Below, piece by piece: positions 46,801-58,669 of a stretch of DNA of 64,000 nucleotides. The stretch lies in assembly GCA_013396995.1 (NCBI GenBank), contig VWZP01006688.1:930001-994000 (forward strand), read 5' to 3'. The stretch is from Dicaeum eximium. Its lineage: Eukaryota; Chordata; Aves; Passeriformes; Dicaeidae. The notes beneath the pieces are model-generated. The model saw nothing but the letters and a program-made list of their open reading frames with translations, was not told the origin of the DNA and made no database searches. The position numbers were made by a program, and so were the translations under genes. The stretch's first letter is position 1, and every line of letters begins with the position of its first letter.

Positions 46801-48831
46801 CGCTGGTGGCTGCTATTGGGACTCTCCGAGGTGCCTGGCTGGCTGTCCCTGCCTGCTGGGGCCACACGGTGGCTGGGGCCCGTTGTACCTCCATGGTGGA
46901 AGAGAGGGCCTGCCAAAGCAAAAAGCATGGAGAGACAGCTTGGAGAGGCTGGTGAGTAGACACTGGCTTGTTGCTGTGGAGCAGCCTTGGTTTAAAAGGG
47001 ATGTTCCCTCCCCTCCTTCATCTGCAGCTCTCAAACACACTGGACTCCTGTTTGTGATAACACATCCCTTGTGGGGAAATACCAGCTAGAAACAGTTTTC
47101 AGTCCAAGCTGAAAAGCTGCTCAGGAGCCCTACAACAGCTAATGAAGAGCAATTTGGGTGAGCCCCTTGTCAGGCTCCTGCAGGAGGTTGCAGCTGGATC
47201 AGAACCACAGACACCTCCTGGGGGCTGCTGTGGAGAGGGAAGGGCAGCAGTGGGAGGGCAGATGGAGATGATGGGCTCCAGAGTCTGTCCCAAGCCCTCA
47301 GCTGCATCAATCCAATGGTGATTTGATCTGTGATGCAAATCCAAGGAGAAAAGCCTCTCAGGGTGGTGGGACACAAAGGTGGAGATGGAGGGATGAGGAG
47401 GGCTGTGTTCTGCACAGTCAGCACAGCAGTCTTTCCTGTGGCTTTGTGCAGAGGCAGAGAGGCAACAAAACCAGAAATGTACATTTGCATGTTTGTTCTT
47501 GTAGGCAAATAGAAATTTCCCTTTTTTGTTGCTGAAATAACCAATCATCTGGAGAAATGATCCATCCTGCTTTCAAAAGCAGAGAGGTGACTTCAGTCCA
47601 AAACTATTGAGTCCTTTGTATGGGAGAATGGGAATTTTGCTCAGATCTCTGTCCTGCATGACCTGAAGCACCTGTCCTGACACACCAGGAGCAATGCCTA
47701 ATGGTAGCACACGGGCAAGAACAAGTGGGATTTCTGGAAAACAGGGACATCTCAGGCCAACCTCTCCACCACACCCAGGATTTTTTAAAACTATCCTTTA
47801 GCTGTTCTTTAGCTCAGGGGATTCTCCAACTTCCTGTGTAAAGTGCAAATAAAACCCTTCTGCATTTGACAGATTCTGTCTGAAGGAAGGTATTGATGTC
47901 TATTAATTAATTCAATTGCCTCAGCAGGTCACACCATCTGGAAAAGATTATTTACATCTTCGTTTTCTCACAGTTTGGGACAAGGTGATACTTATGGGAG
48001 AGCATCCTTGGAAGTCACTGGAAACTTCAAACTTTACTCATTATCAGAACTGGAGAAGGGGAACATTACCTCTAACAAATGCTTTTTTAATTGACAGGAA
48101 GCTTTTCTTTCCAAGTGAGCAGCAATATTCAATATGATGGCTTACATGGGAGGTAAGTTTCAGCAATTTTAATTTTTAACATTTTTCAGAATTTCGTAGA
48201 GATTTTTTATTAAACATGGCAAAAAAGTTTGGAGAAATAATTTAGATGAAAAATCATTTTTGGATGATTCTCCACCTCCTCTACCAGAGAAGACCTGTCT
48301 TAATCCACTGTGTTTCCAGGTCAGAAATTGATTGTCCTTTTGTATCACTTAAAAGAACAGAAAATAGTCAAAGACTCTTTGTAGAGTGGGTAGGAAGAGA
48401 AAAATTGATCTATAGTGTTTGAAATCTAAATTTCACTGTTCTAAAACAGGGAAGAAACTTGTCCTATTCATCCTTGTGGTAGACTGAAAGATTGGCTTAT
48501 ATTTTTATTTCCTTCCCAAGCAGCTTTGCTGGTCTGTAAACCTTTACAAATCATATTCGAAATTGCTGTAACTGATATGCAGCTTGTGAGGCATCCCACA
48601 GGCTGAGTCTACACTGCCATTATTTTGGGGCCATTTGCCTTTCCTGGGCCTTGCCAGGAACAGATAAGTGGAGATGGAGGGGATAGCATGAAATGCTTTA
48701 AACAAATGCTTGCACTAATGCACATCCCACAAGCCACGAGTGCTCCAGAGAACCTTTGCCAAGTTGTTTAAAAGTTGTTTTTTTTTTCTGAGAAACAGCC
48801 CCTTTTCACCATCATCCTGGCCCCTCACAGC
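46801..48831. other. No gene seen
   Basis: Overlapping frames at 46740-47089 and 47099-47548 on both strands lie in moderately GC-rich DNA and show no recognised domain. The rest is AT-rich unique sequence. Confidence 0.42.
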
Positions 48832-48843
48832 CCAGCAGAGGGT
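48832..48843 (+). promoter_or_regulatory. CTCF-core-like motif
   Basis: CCAGCAGAGGGT matches CCASYAGRKGGC at 11 of 12 positions and has the same orientation as the similar site at 8007-8018. GCGC is missing after the core, so the call is weak. Confidence 0.2.
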
Positions 48844-50444
48844 TTAGGGTAACCTGGAAGGCGCTGTGCTCTTGAGGGCCTTGGACAAGAGGAAAACAAG
48901 GTGGAGATTTCTGCTGGGTGGTCGTGCATGACCATGGAGGGGTAGGAGGACCCCTGCCCTCTCTGTTTGTGTTGTGTTGCACACACAGAGGGAAATGTGT
49001 GGGGCTTCCAGAAGGGACGTGCAGGAAAACAGGTTGCTGCAAGTAGGAACCTTCAGATAAGGATGTCCCAGCACTGTTTCCATCCATAACCATCAACCCA
49101 CTTCTCCTCTGTGAGCCTCTCCCTTGTTTTCCCTGCCTCAAAACAAAAGGTCCCTTCAGGGAATGCCAAAGTGCAAGTGGATAAAAATGAAAAAAAGCCA
49201 TCATCTTTCCCTCTGCTCCTCTTAGGTTGTCTGAAAGGGCATGCTCAGCATACAAAAAAAAAAACCTGCTGACTTCACACTCTGCTGGAGAAGGCGATTT
49301 GAAACCAACAAAAATAATTGTCACTGTGTTTAGCCAGAGTCAATAAAAGCACTAAGGGCCTGGCAGTGTCAAACCTAGGAGAAAATAAATTGCCAGTTCA
49401 TGAGCACTCCCTACAATGTATCCTGAAAAGAAGTTTTCTTTTCTTTCTCCTCAGAAGAAAAAGGAGGGAGAGAAGTGAGATGGGGGAGGGCCTGGCAACG
49501 TATATTTCATGTCTAATGATATTGTTTCAGTGGTGAGCAATAAAATGTGGAGTCTTGAATGATGGCATAGGAAAGAATAAATAAAAATCCTGATCACGCT
49601 GATTGCCTGTTGGATCACATAGTAAATCTGAGGTAAAGTGTCTTATTGCTAGGGACAGGCAAAAAAGTTACAAAAGCAAAGGAGTGATATGATCTATCTT
49701 TTCCAAAATATCTATAGTTTTAGATGCCCAGCCTGAGACACAGCCAGGTCTGACTTTAGAAGGGGGAAGAGCTCAGCAAAGTCTCCAAATTGCCAACATG
49801 TTTTAGCCCTGGAAAATGAAGGTGCTTAGTGCTACACCTAGAGGGGATCAGACCCGGGGGAATCAGACTGTCTGCATAATCATGCCTGGTTTTGCTCCCT
49901 AGCTCCACCAATCTCCCGAATAACACTGGGGAGAAATTCCCCCACCTTCAGAAATCTTGCCTCACCTAAAGCCACCAGCCACTTCTAAAAACCAAAGCCA
50001 AAACCAGAGTTCTAATAGGCTCCAGAGATCATGAAAGCATGAGGAAAAGCCAGGTTCAAGAGATTTTTTTATTGAAATGCTTTAACAAAATTAAACAGAG
50101 TGTGGTAGACTGTAGAGATTAAAAAGTCAGGCAGAAAATACAGTGCTATTTGTGTTTCCTTTTCTCTGTTGTTTACCCTTACACTGGTAACCTCCTAATT
50201 TAGCCCTGTTCATCTTAGCACTGTTAGGTGCACAAAATGAGGGACTTTATTTTCACCTCAAAGCTATGCCCTGGATGTTGTTAGTTATCTATGCAGACCT
50301 TAAACATCTGTGGTATTTATGGGCCCACAACTGCTCAGTGTACAAAAACATCTTCTCTACAAAGAAGAACACACTGCCCCAGTTATATTCACTTGTCATA
50401 TTTTAATTGTTTTAAGCAAAAAAGTGTTCATTCAGTGAGTTCAG
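48844..50444. other. No gene seen
   Basis: Unique sequence. The 170-codon reverse frame ending near 48812 is judged chance. An A11 run lies at 49254-49264. Confidence 0.42.
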
Positions 50445-50552
50445 AGTGATCTGATCACTTAACCCAGCAGTTAGCCCAGAGAGAGAAGGAAAACTGGAAA
50501 CACGCAGAAGTGGTGATGAGGTTGAAATGAAGTGATCAGCCAGTGATCACTT
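50445..50552. repeat. Two palindromes sharing AGTGATC
   Basis: AGTGATC-T-GATCACT (50445-50459) is a 7-bp-arm palindrome. AAGTGATCA-GCCAG-TGATCACTT (50530-50552) has 9-bp arms. Both share the same core about 85 bp apart. Confidence 0.7.
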
Positions 50553-51954
50553 TTTCTTTGGAAACACCCAAATGGATGAAAGAGCTGGCTAGCTAGCAAG
50601 GAGGGGAGAAGGGTTTATGTGTCTCTGTGGCCCACGTACCACAGAGACCTTGGTACCCCCAAGAAGGAAGAAATGTCCCCACTACACTCACAGAAGTAGA
50701 AAGCCAACTTTTCTCTCCCAGGGTAAGAGGCTTAGACGAGGTGACCACCATTTTCACCCTTGAGACTGGACACGTCCCGAAGATTGAACCAAAAAGCAGG
50801 TTGGTTTTTTTCCTGTTCACCTCTGCCATCCCTTGGCTGCAAACCCAGCTGGATTCCACAATGGCAAAATGAGTTTTCAGAGAGAAAGGCAGAGTGCTGA
50901 ACACACAGCTGCCCATCACTGGAAAATACTCACTGCTGCATGCAAAACCTCCTATCACATTTTTAATTAAATGTGACAGCTCGTGGTTCAAGCATGTGAG
51001 GAATTCCAGGCTGGATGAAAAGGGACCAGGCAGAGATCAATAGGGATAAAGAGGCAGCGATAAGGAGAAGGACCTGCTTAATCTTGTTTTTATCTCTGTT
51101 TATTTATTGTCTGTCAGTGGTGCTCTCCTGATCAAACACACAGGCATGTAGAATCCAGTGCACTTACTCCTTAGGACATGACAATAACAACAGGGCTGGC
51201 ACTCACATCCCGTGCACTCCATGCCTTGGCAAACAGGGTCGCCTGCCGGCTGCCACAGCCCTCGCTGCTGTGTTTGCCCCCTGCACTCATCAGCTCGCCA
51301 AGGCACTCAGCCCCAGCCTGGCTCCTTGCCTGCCCTCCCAGTGATAGCGAGTGTCGCTGCTGTTCCTCACCTTCCCGTGACAGCCCGTGTAGTGCCTGGG
51401 CTGGAGACCAGCCAGGGGATCCAGGAGGTGTCACAGAACAGAGCTGCTTGGGCCCCATCTCCTATTTTTACCCTGCAACTCATTTAATTATTTTAAGGCA
51501 TCTAAATCATAGTTTTCATTGCCCTTCAGAAAAGTGTCTCTGCAGTTGAGAGAGTGAGAACCTGGGGGTGCTGGTGGAGCTCAACAGGGGAGCACTGCAC
51601 TGCAAGTCAAGGTAGGGCTGGGCACTTATTCATTAGACCTCATTGTCAAGGTTAAGTGGGGATTTCATCTCTGATTTACACTCTTTCGGATGGCTCTGCT
51701 CTGTTTCAACTCCAAATTTGGTCCCAAAACATATTTCTCTGCTCTTGGGGTTTCACCAGCCTGTTTATACAAAGCAGGGTTGCTGGGCAGCCTCTTCAGT
51801 GGACAGACAGGCAGGAAAACATGGCTGGGATTTTCATGGGAAGTGGGGCCCAATACTACTGTCTGTACCGGTGCCCTTTTCACTGTCTGAGTACATGAGC
51901 AAACCAAGCCCCAGGGTAACTGCTTGATTTAGAGCAGCTGAGGGTAGAACTGGA
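50553..51954. other. No gene seen
   Basis: Unique sequence with overlapping frames on both strands near 51165-51550 and 51640-51930. None is protein-like to my reading. Confidence 0.42.
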
Positions 51955-51969
51955 TTTTTTTTTTTTTTT
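51955..51969. repeat. Poly-T tract (15)
   Basis: Uninterrupted T15; no adjacent retrocopy recognised. Confidence 0.9.
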
Positions 51970-52239
51970 GGAGAGCACACATGCTGTGATTCCAGAGGAG
52001 AAATAAATCTCTAAAGAACAGAATATATGGTAGCCCATAGGTAGCCATATATCCTCTGAGCTATCCCCAGCCCTCCTGGCTTGTTGGACAAAACTAATTC
52101 AAGCAAGGCTATTTTAAATATCACTGTATCTATTTCCAGGATGATTTGTCTGCCAAAAGTGTGACATGCCTTGCCTTCCATTCAAGGGTTTTCCTACTCC
52201 AACATTGCACAAGGTAAAATATTTCTAGCATTGTCCTAA
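51970..52239. other. No gene seen
   Basis: Unique sequence, no recognised feature. Confidence 0.45.
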
Positions 52240-52460
52240 TTCCCATTAATCCCTGCCTGCAAATTAGCTATTCTTGGTAAGGCACTATGAAACATTAATC
52301 ATCATAAATGCTGGCACATTGTAGTTTTAGCTTCCAGTCTAGGGCAATGTAAAGTGAAGATTTTGATTACATATTTAGGCAAGATTTTGATGACAATTTT
52401 TGCATTGGCAGTGACATTACCAGAAAGTGAATACAGCACTTTCACAAACCCACATTAATT
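52240..52460. promoter_or_regulatory. Candidate conserved non-coding DNA (unverified)
   Basis: AT-rich unique sequence with TTCCCATTAATCCCTGC (a bicoid-type TAATCC), GCAAATTAGC, ACATTAATCATC and TTTTGATTACATA cores. No frame or repeat. Motif-based call only. Confidence 0.3.
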
Positions 52461-55429
52461 TCTTTCTGAACCCAGATATTTCATTGGAATACCCAAGCCC
52501 AATTTACTGAGTTCAGGCTGCTGCTGTAGTGTGCAGAGGTTGCCCAGATTGAGCTGGTCTGCCTCACATCTTTTGGTGGTGCCTCATTCTTTCTGCTAGC
52601 CAAGGAGAAGACCTTGAGTGATTGTGTCCCTTGCTTAAATAGCAGCACTGGCAACATATAAATCAGGCCAAGGCATTTTTACAAATTACTTTTAACTTCC
52701 TTGGCACCTTTGAGATAAGCAAAGACTTCACAGGTGTTCCGTAGCAACAGAAATGCCGTTTGCTTTACAGTTTCCCAGTGCTCTGGGGACAGTCAGAATT
52801 TTGGTCATCTGTTCAAAACAGGTTAACTAGCCAACAAACAGAAGCATGTTTTAAATATATAGAACTCTTAGGGCTGCTTTCATAGATGAGGCTTGCAGTG
52901 GATAATGAACTTCCTGGAGTCTGGATGGACTAGGAAGGAGCTGGGGGATTTATGCTTGGACTGTTCCTTACCAATCTACCTTTCCTATCCCTCCAAAAAT
53001 TCAAATTAAATGACTTTTAACACTATTAAGTGACTTTTTAGCATTATTTAGCCCTTGTCAGACAAGAAGTACAAGAATCAGGTCTGACATTTAACCCCAG
53101 CCCACAGGCTGAAATCTGGCCGGTGCTCTCCCACAGTCTCAGCACATTGTCATTCAGAGTCCCCTGCTAGAAAAACAGAAGTGGTGAAATATGGAACTGA
53201 ATTCAGGTTCAGATCCAGAAATCTTGGCATATTCAAATCCAAGAGATGCAGAAACTAGGAGAAGAAAAAAAAAATAAAGAGAGGGAAAATGGGAGAAAGT
53301 AAAATGAAGACAAAAAAGTAGGGGAAAAAATATTTTCTACATCCTGAAGAAGGCAAGGCAAAGCACCTTATTGAATGTTAATGGCACATTAATTTTTGGT
53401 TGAATGTTTCTTTTGGCTTTATCTTGTAACAACTTTGCCTGTGTTACCCCTTTGTTCAATCTAGCAATCTCTTAGTCTGTTAAAGAAATACAGCTTCACA
53501 ATAGTCTTTATGTCTAAGGTACAGCAAGAAATGCCTGCCGACTCTTTTTGCCCTCCCCAGGGGCTGCAGTCTGGGTTCCTGTTGGCATATTCTCCTCTTG
53601 GGTCTTTATCCATGGCTGATATCTGTGAATGTGCCAAGTGAGAGAAAAGTGTATTTTTGGTTGCCCTCATACAGTGGGACTTCTTGTCCCAGACACTCTG
53701 TGGCCACTTCTATTTTCTGATTTGGCATCTCTTCTCATCCTCTGGCCAGTTTGGAGCAGGCAACAGCTTTTCATTACAAGTGAGTGGTGGTACAAGATGT
53801 TCAGCACAGCCCAGAGCTGTGCTGACAGAACAGGCAAGGGTGTACACGATCATCTCTCCTGTGGAGCTGGAGCCAGACTGGGACTGAGAAGGTCTTTTAA
53901 GAAGTATGTTTGTATTACTGATGACCTTTTAGAAGAAATGCCTCTCCTGTCCCATTTCTTCAACCAAATTTGGCCTGCCTTGATGAGTGTGCAGCTGGGG
54001 TGATTACTTTGCATCCAGTGGCAAGACAAGCCTGACACTCCACAGCTGAATATGGTATTTGGAGAACTAATTTCCTTCTTTTCCTGAGAGGTCATTTTCT
54101 TTCCAATGCTGCCTGTGCAAATGGTGGAAGGAATTTTTTTACTTTTTTTTTTTCAAGTCTGCTCTACTCACCTGATGCCCTCAATGAACTCAAATTTTTA
54201 CCACCTGAAAATCAGACCTACTGATTTCCCATTCCCTACATGAATTCACCTGCAGCAAGCAAAATGCCTCTAAGCACTATTTCCATACTAGAAAGGGACT
54301 GTCCATGTTCACATGTTCACACTTGTGTGGGTGATGCACAGGTGGTCCCACATGGGAGAGGTGAGGAGTTTGTGTGTAAACCTGGTATTTTCATTTCAAC
54401 ACCCACCAGAAGAAACATCCTAAAGAAAGTATGTTTATATTAATATTTTGAAAATTCTCTTAGATAAAGCAGAGCTGAGAGGTGGAGCTTTCATTCCTAT
54501 TGACCCCATTGCAGAGCACCATAAATTAAACTGGTTTGGGGTTTAGAAGACCTGGTTCTTCCCTTTTCACTTCCTTCCCACTACATACATCTGGGAGTGT
54601 TGCCCCAAGACAGTCTCCCCAAGCCCAGCTCCTAGACTTGCCAGTGTACTCTCTGGTGCTTCTTGCACAGAGATAGTGACCCTATGGCAGAAATCTTTCA
54701 TGAGAAGGAAAAGTAATACCTCAATGAGCATGGTTCACCTGCTGTCATGTGAGCATTTTTAAAAAATGCTCCAGAGCTCTTCAAAAACCATATATCAAGC
54801 CAAAGATGGGTAAGTGCTAATTAGGTGCAGGTATTTCTAATGCAGATGTCTAAGGGAAAGTGAGATTATTCCTGCCTCCTGAGCCCATCGTTGTTACTCT
54901 GATTAACTACCTGATAATATCCAGATTTAAAATTTTCAAGGTAGGGGTGGCAGATGTGTTCTGTATCTATTTAATATCAGCTCCTGACAGGGATCAAATG
55001 TCTGTGGGAGGATGCTAGGCACAGATTACACAGAATAAAAACTAAATAAAAGTATTGTTCAGGCTGGTTGATTTTAGCTTTTTTCTTTTTTTAATTCCTT
55101 TCTTTGTTTTGAGGTAGTTCTAAAATCAGCAACATACCTTGGCCTCTCTTGTCCTGTCTCTGAAACTGAAGAAGTATTTGAAAATACTGAAATTGAGGGG
55201 CCAGGCCCAGCATGTGAACTGGGCAGCGATGCCCCAGTGAGCAGACTGATCTTGAGAAAGTGAACTGATTAAAAACAAGTTTAAGAACTTTACAGTAGAG
55301 ATAAAGAGGGATCTTCACATTATTCAATAAATCTCAGACTCCTGGTGATCCAGATGGCCCCTTTGCTCTTTTACTGATGTGTGACCAGAGATGTGTAGCC
55401 CATCAGTAAATCAACCTAAATACTTTGTT
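52461..55429. other. No gene seen
   Basis: Unique sequence. A-rich at 53255-53330. Short frames at 53629-54095 have no recognised domain. Confidence 0.43.
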
Positions 55430-55690
55430 ATAATAGTCCTCATTACAGAACATTGATAGATTAACTGTGCTCCATCTCAGTTTATGAGCAAAGCGCTTTG
55501 CTCTCCCTGGCAGTGTGATTAATGTGAGGTTCACATACTTAACATTAGAGACCAGTATTTATGGCCTTAAAAACATCAAGAAAAAAGCAAAATGTTTGCT
55601 GTGACAGCATATATAGTACAAGTGTCAAATCTTATCAAGGATACTCTCATCCATTATAGCTTCAAGAGGTGCTATCATTTACCAAGCTGA
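55430..55690. promoter_or_regulatory. Candidate regulatory block with perfect 18-bp palindrome
   Basis: Repeat-free AT-rich sequence containing the perfect palindrome GAGCAAAGCGCTTTGCTC (55486-55503), followed by GTGATTAATGTGAGG and other homeodomain-type cores. No coding frame. The palindrome could bind a dimeric factor. Confidence 0.33.
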
Positions 55691-56411
55691 CCCTGCAGAC
55701 CTCGGAGCCTCATTGTAACATTCTCTGTGTGGTAATCCAGTTAAGAGCAGAATGTAGCCTAAGTGAGACATAGCTTAACACTTTCATATGATCAATAAAA
55801 ACATTACTGGGAAAGAAATCATCAGCAAGCCAGACAAAGTCATCCTTTTCAAGGGGGAAGAATGGTGTAAAACTTAGCCAAGTAAGCAAAAAATTGAAGG
55901 CAGTGGTGCTGCTAGTGATGTGGGGGTGATGCAAATTTAAGGGTGAGGTTGAGGCATGGTCCAGGCCAAGCCACCACAACAACCTTTGCAATGACTAGAG
56001 CTGTTTTCAATGTTGCTATTCTTTAATCAAGGAGGTTGAAACTTAGCAGGGGCTTACAAAATAGTCATAATGTGTTTGCAATGCAGTTTGAAAGCTTCAA
56101 GGAGCACAATCCCATTTATGCTGAGCTAATTTCTCTTGCAGGACTCAGAATACAAAATCTTGAGTGAGAGAAACAGATTAATCTCAAGTTTGTACGTCCT
56201 GTTTCAAAGTCAAACTTCTCAGAAAGCCCTGGAATGCTCTTCACCTCCCACATATCAGGGATGTGCCTGTAATAGTCAGGACCTGCTTGAGGAGCTGCAC
56301 TCTCAGTGGTTGCCATCACAACATGCTTCATAGATGAGCTCAGAGACAGCTTGACCAGGCTGATTTATTATTTGTCCAGTAGTAGGACAGGTGTTACTGA
56401 ATGACTAATGC
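55691..56411. other. No gene seen
   Basis: Unique sequence; short frames only. Confidence 0.45.
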
Positions 56412-56560
56412 TGGCCCTATTCAAAACATCAGTTAAGCACTCAAAGGCACTTAAACATGCACATAATCACAGATATGCCTCAGTATCACTGACTTCAAGG
56501 AGACACCAATGTGCAGGCAGAGCCAAGCACATACTTAAGTACCTTCATGAATCAGGGCCA
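56412..56560. mobile_element. Ancient non-autonomous TIR element
   Basis: TGGCCCTATTCA at 56412-56423 is mirrored by TGAATCAGGGCCA at 56548-56560. Further inside, GTTAAGCAC/CACTTAAACATGCACAT faces AAGCACATACTTAAGTACC. The centre has CACTGACTTCAAGG. This is the layout of an old palindromic element, common in amniotes, that reads GGCCCTGATTCA...CTTAAGCACATGCTTAA...CATTGACTTCAATGG and its mirror. The family name is not recalled with certainty. No transposase, and no clear target duplication. Confidence 0.55.
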
Positions 56561-58655
56561 TTATTTGACCAAACTACTTGCAGTATTTGTGAAAATACTG
56601 ACAGATTGCAAAAGTTTCATTGACATAAGGCTGAGTGATTGTTTGTCCAGAAATGTGAAGGACTGTCACCCAGCTTTCTCTCTTTGTCTGAACTGGTTCA
56701 AGAGACACGTCCCTCATGTGCTGAAGGTGAGAAACTGCCAAGTGCCCCAGTGTGCCTTGGTTTCTGTGTACATTGCAGTGGGTTTAAGGCATGCAATGAC
56801 AGAGACATTCGGGAGTTGTCATTTCTGGACATGTTTAGCCATGTCTAAACCCAGAGAAACTGTGCAGGATCAGGTTGTGAACCAATAAAGAGCAAACAGT
56901 AGATAGGACCAACTTTGGAAGGAAACCAAAATGCCTTTGAAAATTTAACCAGCTTTATCCACAGGCCTGTACACCAAATGAGCAGTCTGTTTCTCAAAGG
57001 GGAGACTTTAACTGGCATCATACCACACTACCCAAATTCCATCCAACAGCAGATCCCATGCCAGAGCCTGCAGGCAGTGTTGTTTCACATCAGCCCCATA
57101 ATTTGAGGGTTAAAATGCTATCTGCCACTAGCTGGGAAAAGGGTTTGGATGCTTTCTGGTTTGGAAAAAGTTTCTTTTTGATGATAAAGAGCTCTCAAAT
57201 TCAGCTGTGAGTTGTACTTAAATCACTGCCACTAAGTGCCTGGAATCAGTGGCAGCTTTCCTGAGCTGTGTGGAGATGGGAGCTCACAAAATGTCTCCAT
57301 TTGATGTAAGGGGGAGGGATTCCTGAGGAGTACACGTTTACCCAGAGATTTATTGGGGGAGAGGGCAAGCTTGTGCCAGACTTGAAAGAGAACATGCTTC
57401 TGTGAGATAAATTCATTTTCATGTTTATTTATCTAGAGTAGAAAAACGGTCCTGCCTAGTAGAGCATATGCTGGGCATAATGAAAGACAAACGTCAGCTT
57501 TTGAAGGAAAACACCCATTCATCAAAGAACACGAAAGAACAAACAATTTGTTCATTAAAACACAATTGAAAGGTGGCTTCTCCACTCCACCTGCTTTCCC
57601 AAGCTGGGGACTGCATGGGAGACTGCTGCTGTCTTCTTACTCTTTGTACTTACTCTCTGTCTTGGAGCAGATGAAAGGCTTTTCCTATCTCAGAGATGGG
57701 GAAAAAAGCCCCCAAAACTTAGGCCCACATTACTTCATCAGCTTTTTCTTCACTGTTTTGAAGAAGGCCACATCTACATTCAGCTCAAGTCTGTTGAGAC
57801 TGATCCTGGCTGAAGGACTGACTCTGTACCTGGGCCAAATTCTGGTCAGCACTGTCTGCTCTCTGTGGGTCCTTGTGGTGGGTGCTGGAAGCTGGTAATA
57901 CGATACATCCCAAGGATCCCTCTGAATAGGAGGAAGCAATCAAAACCTTCTACATTTTCCCAGGGTGGGAAAGCAATTTCCTCCTCCAGCTGTAAGACTG
58001 GGGCAGATTGAAAGGTCTCAGAGAAAGTAATTATGCCCTTTGATGAGTCTATCAGGAAGCTGAGACTGGTTCATTGGTGTGAATAAACATTTTTGTGTTT
58101 GACCTAAGTGTCTATATAAACCAACAAAAGGAAATCATCTTAGTGTGTCTAGTGTCTATATTCCTGCATGTGAGGTTGATTTCTTTTATCAAACATCATT
58201 CATGTATATGGACATAAATAACTAATAAGAAAAGAATAAGGACAATAACCAACCCATGTGGTAGGTATCCCAGATAAATCCAGCACTGTTTGAGCTCTGG
58301 ATGGTTTAAATAATTTGCCACTGCTCTGTTCATTTTCTGTGATTTTTTTGGCTAGTTGTCAATGAGACTTTTGATTGTGTCTGTCCTAATATCATTCATC
58401 TTCATCTCTGGAAGCCACAATTAATTAATGAATTAATTTCTGTAAAATCATTATAGAGAAATACAAGCTGTCCCTCCAGACCAACTTTTATTACTGCACA
58501 TGAAAGCTCGAGAACAGAAAATTACTGAATCATTGGTTGATTTTGACACACTTTTAATGTGAATTCAAAGTTCAGTTGAGCCTTTTAAAAACAAGTCAGT
58601 TGAGCCCAAAAGATCCTGTTTGCAGTTCCCACTTGTCAGCAATGACTTGCTGCTT
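56561..58655. other. No gene seen
   Basis: Unique sequence. Forward frames at 56511-56888 and 57548-57898 have no recognised domain. Confidence 0.43.
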
Positions 58656-58669
58656 AAAAAAAAAAAAAA
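58656..58669. repeat. Poly-A tract (14)
   Basis: Uninterrupted A14; no retrocopy recognised upstream. Confidence 0.9.

Noticed and set aside
48812..49324. 170-codon reverse frame
   Set aside because: No domain recognised; includes poly-T/A-run translation and ordinary intergenic composition.
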